Below, in pieces: positions 9,332 through 19,233 of a DNA stretch of 47,362 nucleotides (within the stretch, counting starts at the first letter, position 1; each line of letters begins with the position of its first letter). A program made the position numbers and the translations under genes. The notes beneath the pieces were generated by a model. It worked only from the letters and a program-made list of their open reading frames with translations, searched no databases and was not told the origin of the DNA. Source of the DNA: Deltaproteobacteria bacterium SG8_13 (GTDB taxonomy: Bacteria > Desulfobacterota > Desulfobacteria > Desulfobacterales > SG8-13); the NCBI GenBank assembly GCA_001303025.1, contig LJNK01000021.1:1-47362 (forward strand), given 5' to 3'.

Positions 9332-10240
9332 ATGTTGACGGGAATCCATCTGCTGCTCACCTATACCTGTTTGTTTGAATGTGATCACTGCTTTTTATAC
9401 TGTGGTCCCAGAGCAGAAGGAACCTTTACCGCAAGGCAGATGGAGAAGGTACTGGACGAGGCGGTTAAGATCCATACCGTAAAGTGGATTTATTTGGAAG
9501 GTGGCGAGCCGTTTCTCTTCTATCCGCTGATGCTGGAAGGTATTCGACGCGCGCAGCAAAGAGGCTTTCACACCGGCATCGTGACCAACGCGTATTGGGC
9601 CACATCCTTTGAAGACGCAGTTTTGTGGCTGCAGCCGTTGAAGGAACTGGATGTAACCGAGCTGAGCATCAGTGACGACGTTTTTCACTATGGTGAAGAC
9701 CAGGACAATCCGGCCAAGAACGCTCTGGCTGCCGCCCGAAAGCTCCAACTGCCCGCAGGGGAGATTTGTATCGAAAGCCCCACTGTTCGCAAACACGGCG
9801 ATCCGTCCGGTGTTAAAGGAAGACCGGTCGTCGGCGGAGGGGTCCGGTTCCGGGGAAGGGCGGCTGATAAACTCACCGCAGATCTGCCGACCACCGATTG
9901 GAAAAAGCTGAGACAATGCCCGGATGAGGACATCGCCGACCCCGGTCGGGTGCACATCGATGCCTATGGCAATGTCCATTTGTGTCAGGGGCTTTGCATC
10001 GGAAATTGTTGGCAAACGCCGCTGTCGGAAATTGTCGCGAAGTATGACCCGAACCGGCATCCCGTCTGCGGGCCGTTGATGAGAGGGGGACCGGCAGCGG
10101 TGGTTACTGAACTCGGCACGCAACACGAGAAAAAATATGTGGATGAGTGCCACCTCTGCTACCACAGCCGCCGGCAGCTGATCGAAAGGTTCCCCGATTG
10201 CCTCGGCCCGCGGCAGGTGTACGGTTTTTGTGATGAATAA
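9332..10240 (+). CDS. Radical SAM protein with C-terminal cysteine cluster
   Basis: A 302-residue radical SAM enzyme. The SAM-binding [4Fe-4S] motif is CLFECDHC (CX3CX2C) near residue 13 and the GGEP motif is LEGGEPFLF near residue 52. The C-terminal part has conserved-looking cysteines (CPDED, LCQGLCIGNC, ECHLCYHS, PDCLG), consistent with a SPASM-like auxiliary cluster domain. Such proteins often modify peptides or proteins, but no precursor peptide is visible nearby. It follows the PAS kinase by 24 bases, so the kinase or its pathway may be linked to the modification. The substrate is unknown. The ribosome binding site is weak (AAGAAG). Confidence 0.85.
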   Translation: MLTGIHLLLTYTCLFECDHCFLYCGPRAEGTFTARQMEKVLDEAVKIHTVKWIYLEGGEPFLFYPLMLEGIRRAQQRGFHTGIVTNAYWATSFEDAVLWLQPLKELDVTELSISDDVFHYGEDQDNPAKNALAAARKLQLPAGEICIESPTVRKHGDPSGVKGRPVVGGGVRFRGRAADKLTADLPTTDWKKLRQCPDEDIADPGRVHIDAYGNVHLCQGLCIGNCWQTPLSEIVAKYDPNRHPVCGPLMRGGPAAVVTELGTQHEKKYVDECHLCYHSRRQLIERFPDCLGPRQVYGFCDE

Positions 10241-10246
10241 AAACTG

Positions 10247-10287
10247 GTCAACAGCCGGTTGACGGCGACGATCCGGGAGCCGCTCCC
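10247..10287. other. Two adjacent stem-loops after the radical SAM gene
   Basis: GTCAAC at 10247-10252 pairs with GTTGAC at 10258-10263, and GGGAGC at 10275-10280 pairs with GCTCCC at 10282-10287. They start seven bases after the radical SAM stop. Neither has a T-tract. They may end or stabilise the transcript; the rest of the gap to 10488 shows no gene. Confidence 0.35.
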
Positions 10288-10488
10288 AGAGGGCTCAACC
10301 GCGGCGTGGGAAGGCGTTGTTCCAGCCATTGGAGGCCGATAGGAATCGAAATAAAAAAACCAGGGGATCGGTGGTACGGTTCAACTGGCGAGCCGCCATA
10401 TTCAAAGCTGTTCCGGCCGGCACCAATTCCAACGACCGGCTTTTATCTTTTCAACAAGACTGCGGCAGTGACTGTAATTCGATTTGCC

Positions 10489-11049
10489 ATGAGACGTTCC
10501 AGGCTTAAAAGATCGCTGCGTCGATCGATTCCATCGGTGGCGGCCGTTTTGCCGGCGATCGGACTGCTCGCGGTGTCGGCCTGCACCGGATCGGTCGGTT
10601 CCGGTGACGTCCGGCAATTTCTTCCGGTCAGGGTGCTTTACGAAAGTGCTCACTGCAGCGCTGTTGCCGGGGTCCCGGGAATGGTGAGAATCACAGGAGA
10701 GGCTCAGCTGCAAAGCACTATGGCCGGTCCGGGCCTGTCTCGCAGCAGCACACCGGCGGTTGGATCGCCGGAAGCTGACTTTACATCCGAAGAAGTTATT
10801 CTCGTCAACATGGGACAGAAGCGCACCGGCGGTTACCGCGTGGCGTTGCATCGAGAGCAGGCCGTCGTGTCAGAGCGCACTGCCCGCATTGCACTCATAT
10901 GGGCCGAGCCCGGGGCAGACGACGTCGTCGCCCAGGCACTTACCCGGCCGTGCATCATCCTGGCCCTGCCCAAGGACGAATACTCGCGCATCGTCATCGT
11001 CGATCAAGACGGCAGGAATCGTATGCAATCGCCCCAACTAGAACCGTAG
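10489..11049 (+). CDS. PrcB-type lipoprotein
   Basis: A 186-residue predicted lipoprotein. An arginine-rich n-region (MRRSRLKRSLRR) and a hydrophobic core end in the lipobox VSAC near residue 30, so it is probably anchored in the membrane on the periplasmic side. The C-terminal 80 residues (VILVNMGQKRTGGYRVAL, then LTRPCIILALPKDEYSRIVI) fit the PrcB C-terminal domain family, named from a spirochaete protease-complex subunit. A longer upstream frame reaches 10306 but would bury the signal peptide. No clear ribosome binding site precedes 10489. The gene converges with the small membrane protein at 11116. Confidence 0.7.
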   Translation: MRRSRLKRSLRRSIPSVAAVLPAIGLLAVSACTGSVGSGDVRQFLPVRVLYESAHCSAVAGVPGMVRITGEAQLQSTMAGPGLSRSSTPAVGSPEADFTSEEVILVNMGQKRTGGYRVALHREQAVVSERTARIALIWAEPGADDVVAQALTRPCIILALPKDEYSRIVIVDQDGRNRMQSPQLEP

Positions 11050-11115
11050 GACCTCTTTGCAGTGACAAATCCGCGAATTTCGCATCCACCGTCACCGGTT
11101 TGGGAAAAAGAGCCG

Positions 11116-11328
11116 CTAGGCGTTTTTGCCGGTCAGCAACCGGCAGACCTTGCTTTGCGGTGCAGCGATGAACATGACGGCAAGGGTCACTACCGGCAAG
11201 GCGAATATCAAACCGAATACCGGCAGCAGGAAAAAGCTGGCCACGGCCAGCAGCAGTCCGAAAGGCAATATGATAAAACCGAGCGTCCGGCTGGAGAACT
11301 TTTCTTGAACACAATCTGATTTATCCAT
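11116..11328 (-). CDS. Small two-helix membrane protein
   Basis: A 70-residue protein with two hydrophobic segments (about residues 17-33 and 36-55) separated by a very short turn. A polar N-terminus and a basic C-terminal tail (KVCRLLTGKNA) suggest a hairpin in the inner membrane. I do not recognise a named family. The ATG at 11328 has AAAGG ten bases upstream; an in-frame ATG at 11361 is possible but overlaps a perfect hairpin. It converges with the PrcB lipoprotein. Confidence 0.6.
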   Translation of the reverse strand: MDKSDCVQEKFSSRTLGFIILPFGLLLAVASFFLLPVFGLIFALPVVTLAVMFIAAPQSKVCRLLTGKNA

Positions 11329-11345
11329 TATCGTCTGACCTTTCT

Positions 11346-11372
11346 GCGATGCATCCCGCATCGCTTATTTTT
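11346..11372 (+). terminator. Hairpin with T-rich tail
   Basis: GCGATGC (11346-11352) and GCATCGC (11358-11364) form a perfect seven-pair stem with a five-base loop, followed on the plus strand by TTATTTTTG. This is terminator-like for plus-strand transcription coming from the PrcB gene through the small antiparallel gene. On the minus strand it sits in the 5' leader of the small membrane protein. Confidence 0.5.
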
Positions 11373-11777
11373 GTTTCCGTTACCTTCACGGCTGTCATAC
11401 CGTTACCATAACCATCCGGTTGCAGTCTGCAATGATAGAAAACATCGATGTGATGGGCAGCCCCTGCCTGCCGAAAGTCACGGCAGGTCCCGCCATTGCC
11501 CGCTGGCAAGGGAAGGTGCGCAAGCGCAGATGAAAAATTTTTCCGGCAACGCAAGGCTGGGCCGCGGCGATCGTTTGCTTGCCCCGCGGGATTGCCGGCA
11601 GTTCAGGGCAGATCCCTGCCTTTTAAACAGCGTCAAGTGAGCGGCATCCAGGTGACTCATGTGAAATTTTGCGCTGCATCGCTTTCCGCTTGTGCCATTT
11701 GCCGACAACGGTTCGGATCTGCGCTGTTTCTTGCGCTGCAGGTGTGCTGCAGTGGGGATCAGAAGGCAGTCCGTTTG
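11373..11777. other. Intergenic stretch without a convincing gene
   Basis: About 400 bases between two minus-strand genes. Open frames on both strands here have basic, unpatterned translations and no ribosome binding site. One small hairpin, GGCAG (around 11609) with CTGCC four bases on and followed by TTTT, is the only structure I see. Confidence 0.5.
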
Positions 11778-12044
11778 TCAACCGGTGACCTTCTTTTCTT
11801 CCTTCAGCAGCGCCCTGGCGATTTCGATGTCGTAGGCCTGCTTCGGATCGAGGGTGTGGCCGTCATAGATTTCGGCGGCCTTTTTAATGGCGCCGTATGG
11901 GACCCAGTCGTGCTCTTCCCAGAGTTTCGGGTCCTCGGCGTTCCACATGCGGAAACAGGTTTCCCCATCCATTTCGCAGACATACATCCGAAAGTCTCTA
12001 TTCAGCGGATTGGGATAGTAGTAGAGTCCGAGTTTGTCTTTCAT
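11778..12044 (-). CDS. Conserved-looking hypothetical protein, 88 residues
   Basis: Soluble acidic protein with many aromatic residues (GLYYYPNPLNRDFRMYVCE, then CFRMWNAEDPKLWEEHDWVP). It has no membrane segment or signal peptide. The composition is that of a folded cytoplasmic protein, but I do not recognise the family. The ATG at 12044 follows AAGGA closely. It lies 47 bases after the YyaL-type gene on the same strand and is probably co-transcribed with it. Confidence 0.7.
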   Translation of the reverse strand: MKDKLGLYYYPNPLNRDFRMYVCEMDGETCFRMWNAEDPKLWEEHDWVPYGAIKKAAEIYDGHTLDPKQAYDIEIARALLKEEKKVTG

Positions 12045-12091
12045 TTTCCTTGAGATGTTGTTGGTTGAAATCGTCGATGGTTGCCGCCGAT

Positions 12092-14176
12092 TCATCTGCG
12101 ACGCGCCAGCATCTGTTTTAGCATCTGGTTGACATCGGTGGTCGAATCCTGGCACGCGCCGTCCTTGCAGATGTAAGCGGTGGCCTTTCCCCGCACCACG
12201 TCCAGGCCGTCCGTGTATCCGGCTACACGGGAAAGCTGCTCGGCATTGCTGGAAGTTTTGACCTGGGTGATGCCGTTGGGGTCGAATTTGGAATTAAGCG
12301 CCGCCAGCATCTCCAAGGTTTCCTTCGCGTCCGTTTCACCGGTGACCACCACGTCCTGACCCGGATGCAGGGCCAGATCAAGGCCCAGCAGGAAAAACGT
12401 GAACCCGGCCGGGTGCGCCCGCAATGTCCCGGCAAAGGCTCTTACGAGCTCGTGAGCTTTTTCTGCCCAACGAGTGTCGCCGGTCATCCGGGCCAGTAAA
12501 AGCAGATTGACCAATGCTGCGGAATTGGCCGAGGGGATCGCTCCGTCATAGAGCTCTTTCGGACGCACCGGAAGCTCCGTGTCGGCAGTAGTTGAATAGA
12601 ATCCCCCGGCGGTGCTATCCCAGAAATCCGTCAGCATGCGATCCTGCAGGGCAATTGCTTCTTCCAGATAAGCGGTGATTGCCGTGGCCCGGTAGAGTTC
12701 CAAGAGCCCGAATATGAAAAAAGCGTAGTCTTCTGCATGGCCGGCGATAGCCGCTTCACCGTCCCGATATCGGTGCAGCAAGCTGCCGTCGGTGGTGCGC
12801 AGGAATCGAAAAATGAAATCGGCAGCACTCTGTGCGGCCTCCCTAAAGGCAGGTTCTCCCAGAACCCGCCATCCGCGGGCCAGGGCGGCGATCATCAACC
12901 CGTTCCAGTCAGTGAGGACTTTGTCATCCTTCAAAGGGGGTATCCGCTTGATCCTTTCCCGGTAAAGGGCGGTGCGAATTTTTTCCCACTGCCTATCGAA
13001 ATCTTCTGTCGAACAGACCGCTTTCCGGGCGATTTCCTCCGACCGTTGTTTTACATGCAAAATGTTGGCTCCGGTCTTTTGGCCGGTGGCTTCATCGTGG
13101 AAGTTACCGTCTTTTTTCAGATGAAACACCGATGCCCAGGCTGCGGCCGCTTCCGGGCCCAGCGCAGAGGTGAACTCTTCGTCGGTCCAGACGTAAAACT
13201 TTCCCTCCTCCCCTTCGCTGTCCGCGTCCTCGGCCGAGTAGAATCCGCCCTGCACATCGTGCATGTCACGCAGCACGTAGGTGAAAATCTCCCGGGCCGT
13301 GTCAGCGTAGAACGGGTTGCTGGTGACCTGGTAAGCCTCCAGGTAGGCGAGTGCCGCCAGGGCCTGGTCGTAAAGCATTTTTTCGAAGTGCGGCAGCAGC
13401 CAGTGCCTGTCGGTGGCATAGCGGTGCATCCCGAACCCAACGTGGTCCCAGATACCGCCCATTCGCATGGCCACGAGGGTTTTTTCCACCATTTCCAGCG
13501 CCCGGGCATCGCCGCTGCGATGGTAACAACGCAGCAGGAAAAGCAAGCGGTGGGGGGTGGGGAATTTGGGCGCGGGATCAAACCCGCCGAATTGTTCGTC
13601 GTAGCTTTCTGCGATTTGCTCAAATGCCCGCTTCAGCAGCTCTTCGCCCGGTTCCTCAGCCGGTTTGAATGCAAAGGCTTTGTCGAGATGGGCCGCTATG
13701 CCTTCGGCCGAGGTGAGCAGCTTTTCTTTCTGGTTCTGCCACAGGGCCTGCACCTGCTGGCAAAGATCGATCACCCCCGCCCGGCCGAAGCGATTGCGTT
13801 TGGGGAGATAGGTGGCGGCAAAAAACGGTTTTTTGTCCGGGGTCATGAAGATCGTCAGCGGCCAGCCGCCGCCGCCGGTGAGCATCTGGCAGGCAGACAT
13901 GTAAACGGAGTCGATGTCGGGCCGTTCTTCGCGGTCTACCTTGATGCAGACAAAGGTTGTGTTGAGAAAGCGGGCCGCCTCTTCATCTTCGAAGGTCTCC
14001 TTCTCCATCACGTGGCACCAGTGGCAGGTGGCATAGCCGATCGACAGAAAGATCGGCTTGTTTTCCCGCTGTGCTTTTTCGAAAGCCGCAGTCGACCAGG
14101 GGTGCCATTGAACGGGATTGCGGGCATGCTGGAGCAGGTAAGGGCTTTTTTCGCCTGCAAGAAGATTGTTTGACAT
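12092..14176 (-). CDS. YyaL/SSP411-type thioredoxin-domain protein
   Basis: A 694-residue protein of the DUF255 family (bacterial YyaL, animal spermatogenesis-associated protein 20). The N-terminal thioredoxin-like domain starts at [17 protein letters not shown] and has the redox motif CHWC in [14 protein letters not shown] near residue 48, then [14 protein letters not shown]. The rest is an alpha/alpha toroid like the N-acylglucosamine epimerases ([52 protein letters not shown]). The biochemical role is not established. The ATG at 14176 has AGGA upstream; earlier in-frame starts give non-family sequence. It is divergent from the DUF748 gene. Confidence 0.92.
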   Translation of the reverse strand: MSNNLLAGEKSPYLLQHARNPVQWHPWSTAAFEKAQRENKPIFLSIGYATCHWCHVMEKETFEDEEAARFLNTTFVCIKVDREERPDIDSVYMSACQMLTGGGGWPLTIFMTPDKKPFFAATYLPKRNRFGRAGVIDLCQQVQALWQNQKEKLLTSAEGIAAHLDKAFAFKPAEEPGEELLKRAFEQIAESYDEQFGGFDPAPKFPTPHRLLFLLRCYHRSGDARALEMVEKTLVAMRMGGIWDHVGFGMHRYATDRHWLLPHFEKMLYDQALAALAYLEAYQVTSNPFYADTAREIFTYVLRDMHDVQGGFYSAEDADSEGEEGKFYVWTDEEFTSALGPEAAAAWASVFHLKKDGNFHDEATGQKTGANILHVKQRSEEIARKAVCSTEDFDRQWEKIRTALYRERIKRIPPLKDDKVLTDWNGLMIAALARGWRVLGEPAFREAAQSAADFIFRFLRTTDGSLLHRYRDGEAAIAGHAEDYAFFIFGLLELYRATAITAYLEEAIALQDRMLTDFWDSTAGGFYSTTADTELPVRPKELYDGAIPSANSAALVNLLLLARMTGDTRWAEKAHELVRAFAGTLRAHPAGFTFFLLGLDLALHPGQDVVVTGETDAKETLEMLAALNSKFDPNGITQVKTSSNAEQLSRVAGYTDGLDVVRGKATAYICKDGACQDSTTDVNQMLKQMLARRR

Positions 14177-14226
14177 GTGCTTTGTTCCTGTTTTACAGAA
14201 TTTACCTGTCAACATAGGCATGGCTA

Positions 14227-14241
14227 GGTTGCTTGGCAACC
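14227..14241. other. Small perfect hairpin in a divergent promoter region
   Basis: GGTTGC and GCAACC flank TTG in the 245-base gap between the YyaL-type gene and the DUF748 gene. A second dyad, CCCGAT (14257-14262) and ATCGGG (14276-14281), lies just beyond. They could be regulator sites for either gene. No clear promoter boxes are visible. Confidence 0.3.
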
Positions 14242-14421
14242 GATATCGATGCACCGCCCGATGGCAATCCCGGCGATCGGGTTTATTATCAAAAACGGTG
14301 AGCCGGTTTTCCGTGCTTGCAATCGCTCCCTCTGGATTCTGGAGGCATGCAGCAAACTTCTGCGTGACCCCGAATGCCGGCAAACCAAAAACAGCAGTAA
14401 ATCCAAACTTGCGAGGCAAAC

Positions 14422-17208
14422 ATGCATTCCCGAGATGCAAAAAAACCGGGACGGAAAAGATGGCGGGTCTTTGTTCTTTTTGCAGCTGCCGGCCTGCTGC
14501 TTCTCTATTCCGTCGCCGGATTCTGGATTGTGCCCAGGGTCCTTACCGCCAAGCTGCCCGAGTTGATCGCAGCGCAGCTCCCCGTTACCGCGGCAGTGGG
14601 AGAAATTCACCTGAATCCTTTCCTGCTGACCGTGACTGCCAGCGATGTGACCGTAAAGGGAGATGATGGCGATCATCTGGTGGGTTTGAAGCAGCTGTAC
14701 GCGAACCTGCAGGTCTCCTCCCTATTTCGGTGGGCGGTGGTTCTCAAGGAAGTGCGGCTCACCGAACCCGATGCGCTGGTGCAGGTCCTGCCTGATGGTC
14801 GGATGAATGTGCTGACCCTGCTCGATTCGCTGGAGGATTCTGCAACAGCGGATTCAGATAAACCCGTCCAGCTGCCGACCATCGAGGTCAAAGAGTTTGC
14901 CCTGGAAGGCGGGAAGCTTGTTTTTCGTGATCTTTCATCGAAAACCGCATTTGAAGCCGCTCTTTCTCCGATTCAGCTGCGGGTGCACGACTTCACCACC
15001 CGCATCGACGCCGAATCCAGATTTGAATTTAGCGCTGTAACCGACCGGGGGGAGAAAATCGGCGGTGAAGGGCATGTGATGGTCCAACCGCTTGCCGCGC
15101 GCGGGGCCTTGAATGCTACGGGCGTCGATGTGCGAAGGCTGTGGCAGGCGGTCCAGGGACTGGTCAACTTCGAGATCACCGATGGGCGGGTGGACCTTGC
15201 GGGTTCTTTTGCGGCACGCGGGAGCTCCGATGGCCTGGCGTTGCGTCTCTCCGATGGCCGGGTGGAGCTGAAGCGGTTTCGCCTGGCCGAAAAAGGCGGA
15301 TCGGTACCGCTGATCTCCATGCCTTCTCTTTCCATTGCCGGGGCCGGGTTCGATCTCAAAAAGCGGCATGTTGGCGTTGAATTCGTGCAAACCGACGATG
15401 CCCGCATCCAAACCTGGGTATCTGCTGATGGATCGGCCCAGCTGCTTACTGTTTTGTTGCCTGATTCGGCTCCACCCGGTGAAGCGACCCCGGCGTCCGG
15501 GCCACAAACATCGCCGGCTTTCACCATCGAAGATTGGAGTTTTCAAGTCGACAGCCTGGCGGTGAACAACAGCAGTATAGAACTGCAGGACCGCAGCCTG
15601 TCGCCGCCCGTTCCGCTGGCCTTTGGGCCGATCAACCTGTCGGTGAAAAACCTGAGCAATCAACCCAATGCCAACGCATCGATTGCACTGGACGTGCGGG
15701 ACGAGTTCGGCGGACAGTTCGACATCTCCGGTCAGGCTGGCATCAATCCGGTGATGGCCGACTTGACGGTCCGGGTTCGCAAAGCCGCCGTAGAGAAAGT
15801 GGAGCCATACGTGAGAGCATTCGCGGATATGGATGTCGTCAACGGCACCGCCGATGCCGAGGGACAGATCAACTTCGCAGGCAGCAGTGCCGGTCCGAGG
15901 CTGCAGTACCGGGGATCGATGCGGGTCAACAACCTGGAGATCTTCATACCGGATGATCAGCGCGATTTGATGAAATTCACCGCCCTTGCCGTCAACGGTG
16001 TGCAGATCGACCTGGAGCCCAACAACGTGCAGATCTCCGAAATCGCGATCGACGGACTGCAGGGCAACCTGATCATCGAGCCGGACGGCAGCCTGAATGT
16101 CAACCGGGTGGTGGCCACCGTTAAGAAGGAAAGCACCGAAATCGCCGAATCGCTTCCCGGGCGTTTGGTGCGGGCGATTAAGGAGAACATCCGGGGGCCG
16201 GTGCCGTTGCATATCGATGCGCTGCGGGTGACCCGGGCATCGGCTTCTTTCGAAGACCGATCTTTGAAACCGGAATTTGCGATGACGCTCGGAGACGTTC
16301 AGGGGGATATGACCGATATTTCAACGGTCGGAAGCGACCCGGTCAAGGTCGAAATCGGCGGAAAAATAAACGCCTCGGCGCCGCTGCGCATATCCGGTAC
16401 TGCGGTTCCCTTCGGTGAAAAGACCGACATGGATATGAAAGTGTCGCTGAAGCATTTCAGGCTGCGCAGCATCTCTCCTTATTCCGGAAAGCATGTGGGA
16501 TACACCATCCAAAAGGGGCAGCTTTCGCTGTTGCTTGAATACCGCCTTTCCGAAGACATCATCGACGGGAAAAACGAAATCTTCCTGCGGCAGCTGACGC
16601 TGGGGGAAAGAACCGACAGCCCGAATGCCATCGCGCTGCCGCTCGATCTGGCCGTCGCCCTGCTCAAGGACGCCGATGGAAACATTCAGATCAACGTCCC
16701 GATCCGCGGCGACATCAATGATCCCAAGTTCAGCGTCGGAAATGTGTTTGCCGACACCCTGATCAAGTTTGTCACCGGAATCGTTTCCTCGCCTTTCAAG
16801 GTCATGGAGGGTCTGGCCGGTGCTGTTTCCGCGGAAGGCTTGGACCGTGTCCGTTTTGCACCCGGCAGTTCCGCCATAGAAGACGACCAGGTCGAGAAGC
16901 TGGAAGTCATCATCGAGGGGCTGCAGGAGCGGCCTTCCCTGCGGGTGGAAATCCGGGGCCGGGCCTACAGCAGTTTGGACGCAAAGGCCCTGGTACCACA
17001 AGGGCCGGAAACAACATCGGCCGAGAAACCGGCTGCAGATGAGCAGCAGCTGCGGGAATTGGCCAGGCAGCGTGCAAAATCGGTCTGGGAGGCGCTGGTT
17101 ATCGCAGGGGACATCGAACCGGAGCGGGTCACCATTTTGCCGGAGGAGGTGCGGGGAAAGAGCGCCGACGGGCAGATAACTTCCACCCTTTCGCTATCAG
17201 CCGAGTAA
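14422..17208 (+). CDS. DUF748/AsmA-like envelope protein
   Basis: A 928-residue protein with one N-terminal membrane anchor (about residues 15-36) and a long periplasmic part. It matches the DUF748 pattern: repeated beta-rich AsmA-like segments beginning [12 protein letters not shown], then [36 protein letters not shown], and [17 protein letters not shown]. The C-terminal 100 residues ([19 protein letters not shown], then [18 protein letters not shown]) resemble an OmpA-like peptidoglycan-binding fold. Members are large bridge-like envelope proteins, and AsmA relatives are linked to outer-membrane lipid homeostasis; the role here is inferred. The start has GAGG five bases upstream. Confidence 0.88.
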   Translation: MHSRDAKKPGRKRWRVFVLFAAAGLLLLYSVAGFWIVPRVLTAKLPELIAAQLPVTAAVGEIHLNPFLLTVTASDVTVKGDDGDHLVGLKQLYANLQVSSLFRWAVVLKEVRLTEPDALVQVLPDGRMNVLTLLDSLEDSATADSDKPVQLPTIEVKEFALEGGKLVFRDLSSKTAFEAALSPIQLRVHDFTTRIDAESRFEFSAVTDRGEKIGGEGHVMVQPLAARGALNATGVDVRRLWQAVQGLVNFEITDGRVDLAGSFAARGSSDGLALRLSDGRVELKRFRLAEKGGSVPLISMPSLSIAGAGFDLKKRHVGVEFVQTDDARIQTWVSADGSAQLLTVLLPDSAPPGEATPASGPQTSPAFTIEDWSFQVDSLAVNNSSIELQDRSLSPPVPLAFGPINLSVKNLSNQPNANASIALDVRDEFGGQFDISGQAGINPVMADLTVRVRKAAVEKVEPYVRAFADMDVVNGTADAEGQINFAGSSAGPRLQYRGSMRVNNLEIFIPDDQRDLMKFTALAVNGVQIDLEPNNVQISEIAIDGLQGNLIIEPDGSLNVNRVVATVKKESTEIAESLPGRLVRAIKENIRGPVPLHIDALRVTRASASFEDRSLKPEFAMTLGDVQGDMTDISTVGSDPVKVEIGGKINASAPLRISGTAVPFGEKTDMDMKVSLKHFRLRSISPYSGKHVGYTIQKGQLSLLLEYRLSEDIIDGKNEIFLRQLTLGERTDSPNAIALPLDLAVALLKDADGNIQINVPIRGDINDPKFSVGNVFADTLIKFVTGIVSSPFKVMEGLAGAVSAEGLDRVRFAPGSSAIEDDQVEKLEVIIEGLQERPSLRVEIRGRAYSSLDAKALVPQGPETTSAEKPAADEQQLRELARQRAKSVWEALVIAGDIEPERVTILPEEVRGKSADGQITSTLSLSAE

Positions 17209-17272
17209 AATCCGCTGCCATTTCGCTGCGCTTTCCGGCAATAAATCGAAAACAGGGTCTGCCTGTGCTCTA

Positions 17273-18364
17273 TCACACGGTCAGTTCGGAAAATACCTGT
17301 TCGAGAAAATCGACGATGACCGGCACCGCCGCCGGCACCCTTTCGCTGCTCTTCGCCAGGTTGCGGATCATGGACGCGTGATTTCCCTTCACCGTCCGGT
17401 GCTCGACTCCTTCCAGCCGTGTGGAGTCCACCGTCACCAGGCCGTCTCCCAGATTGTTGGTCAACGACGCCAGGCTGCGTTTCAGGTCGGCGATCATCGA
17501 GTCGGATTCTACCGGACTTCGACCGTGCAGGTTGGCGATAAAATCATCGATCTGCTGATCGCTCCAGGGGCTGGCGATTCCGGCGATCACCAGCAGTTTT
17601 ACCCCTTGCGGATGGGGGCGGGCGTTGAGGGACGTCAGAAAACGGCTGCCGGGCAGCAGGTCGATTTTCGCCTCCCCGGCACCGTCCAGAATGCCACCGA
17701 GCCAGTTGGTCTCTCCTTTTGCCAGCAGAACCAGTTGGTCGCGCACTTCGGTCAGTATCCGGAACCGGGCCAGCTCGGATCCGTGGTTCGGGGTGCCGAC
17801 CATCACCAGCGCGACCACCTGCGGCACTTCCCCATATAAAACACTTTGGCCGTAACCGAGGTTCGGGCTGGTCAGCAGTTCCCTGGAAACCAGCCCGCCC
17901 ATGCTGTGGGCGACAAGGGCCACCTGCTGCACACCGGCCAAAGGCAGCAGCTTCAGGTGATCGAACAGCAATTCGGCCGAATCGACGATGGGCTGATCGT
18001 TTGGATATCGCATGATCCATACGTCAAAGCCGTGTTGGTGCAGCTGCGGTGCCAGGTTCATCCATATGCTGCCCGGCTCGTCCAGTCCGTGTACCAGAAC
18101 GACCGCTTTGCCGCCCGGATGGATAGGGATTGGCGGGTCCGGATCGACATCAAAACGGCGCAGTCCGAAAGAATCGGCCACTTCTGCCGCTTTTTCGGGA
18201 AACGTCTCCTCCACTGCCTGCCGCAGGTCACTGCGAAGCCGCTTTTCTTCCTCCCGGAACCGGTCCGAAACCCATAGGTAGGCTGCGATTACGACGATTG
18301 CGGCGGCCAGCAGCAGAATCCATCTCTTTTTCGATTTGCGCTCTTTTTCCGGGCCTGCAGTCAT
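17273..18364 (-). CDS. Membrane-anchored alpha/beta hydrolase (lipase/esterase-like)
   Basis: A 363-residue serine hydrolase with an N-terminal membrane anchor (about residues 14-31). The oxyanion region is VVLVHGLDEPG near residue 90, and the nucleophile is S154 in VAHSMGG, which departs from the usual GHSxG by an alanine. A likely catalytic histidine is in KGNHASMIRN near residue 332. The substrate is unknown. Its ATG lies three bases past the trpA stop and GAGGTGA overlaps the end of trpA, so it is translationally tied to the trp genes. No tryptophan-related role is evident. Confidence 0.85.
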   Translation of the reverse strand: MTAGPEKERKSKKRWILLLAAAIVVIAAYLWVSDRFREEEKRLRSDLRQAVEETFPEKAAEVADSFGLRRFDVDPDPPIPIHPGGKAVVLVHGLDEPGSIWMNLAPQLHQHGFDVWIMRYPNDQPIVDSAELLFDHLKLLPLAGVQQVALVAHSMGGLVSRELLTSPNLGYGQSVLYGEVPQVVALVMVGTPNHGSELARFRILTEVRDQLVLLAKGETNWLGGILDGAGEAKIDLLPGSRFLTSLNARPHPQGVKLLVIAGIASPWSDQQIDDFIANLHGRSPVESDSMIADLKRSLASLTNNLGDGLVTVDSTRLEGVEHRTVKGNHASMIRNLAKSSERVPAAVPVIVDFLEQVFSELTV

Positions 18365-18367
18365 GGG

Positions 18368-19129
18368 TCACCTCAAAGCCGATATATATTCGGCAACGGC
18401 CGCCACGCCACGCTCCTGCACCAATTGGATGGTGGCGGTGCCGATGACGGCAATTTCCGCTTTGCCGGTCAGAAAGCGGACATCTTCAGCCGATTTAACA
18501 CCGAATCCCAGTGCCAGCGGCAGGGACGTGGCGCTGCGGCAGCGGGCGAGGTATTCGTCCAGCCGGCGGGAAAAATCTGTATCCATGCCGGTAACGCCTT
18601 TGCGCGCCACGCAGTAGACGAAGCCTCGGGCAAAGCCTGCCAGGTACCGCAGCCGCTCTATTGACGTGTTGGGGGAAAAAATCAGAATAGGGGCCAAGGC
18701 GCTGCGTTCCATTTCCGTCAGAAACTCCCGGCCTTCCTCCGGCGGCAGATCCGGCACAATGGCGCCCTTCAGCCCGATCGTGGCCATGGTGTCCACAAAG
18801 GCCGGAATCCCGAACTTGTAGGGGATGTTGTAATAACTCATGAACAGGAACGGGATGTCGAAGCTTGCAACCACCTGCCGGGCGAACTGCAGGCAACGCT
18901 GGACGGTGGCGCCGTTTTCGAGGGCTTTCTGGTTTGCGCCCAGGATAACCGGACCGTCTGCGATCGGCTCTGAAAAAGGGATCTGCAGCTCCATCAGGTC
19001 GACACCGGCGGTTACCATCGACTCGACGATTTTAAACGACGCTTCGAAGGAGGGGTACCCCATGACAATGTGGGTCATCAGCAGGATATTTTTTTCCTTC
19101 AGGCGGTGATTGATGTATTTTTCCATCAT
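18368..19129 (-). CDS. trpA: Tryptophan synthase alpha chain, divergent
   Basis: Cleaves indole-3-glycerol phosphate to indole and glyceraldehyde 3-phosphate and passes indole to TrpB. The 253-residue TIM-barrel protein keeps the catalytic pair as E47 (LMELQIPFS) and D58 (IADGP), which correspond to E. coli E49 and D60. Differences are E54 where E. coli has D56, Q49 where it has G51, and RKGVTG in the loop usually written RAGVTG. The start is a double ATG (19129/19126) with GGAG nine bases upstream. It follows trpB after 104 bases and precedes the hydrolase by three. Confidence 0.92.
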   Translation of the reverse strand: MMEKYINHRLKEKNILLMTHIVMGYPSFEASFKIVESMVTAGVDLMELQIPFSEPIADGPVILGANQKALENGATVQRCLQFARQVVASFDIPFLFMSYYNIPYKFGIPAFVDTMATIGLKGAIVPDLPPEEGREFLTEMERSALAPILIFSPNTSIERLRYLAGFARGFVYCVARKGVTGMDTDFSRRLDEYLARCRSATSLPLALGFGVKSAEDVRFLTGKAEIAVIGTATIQLVQERGVAAVAEYISALR

Positions 19130-19233
19130 ATTTTTCGACTCCAGCCGCCAGATGGCGGATGGCTGCGCGGGTTGCCGCCGGCAGCGATAATTTGCAGAAG
19201 CGGGTAAAGGCTTTGTGGCCAAAGGCGCCTTTG

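Noticed and set aside
11478..11708. Small minus-strand frame in the gap at 11.5 kb
   Set aside because: Basic, unpatterned translation and no ribosome binding site.
12737..14173. Long plus-strand open frame opposite the YyaL-type gene
   Set aside because: Antisense shadow of a recognised DUF255 protein; the translation is low in pattern.
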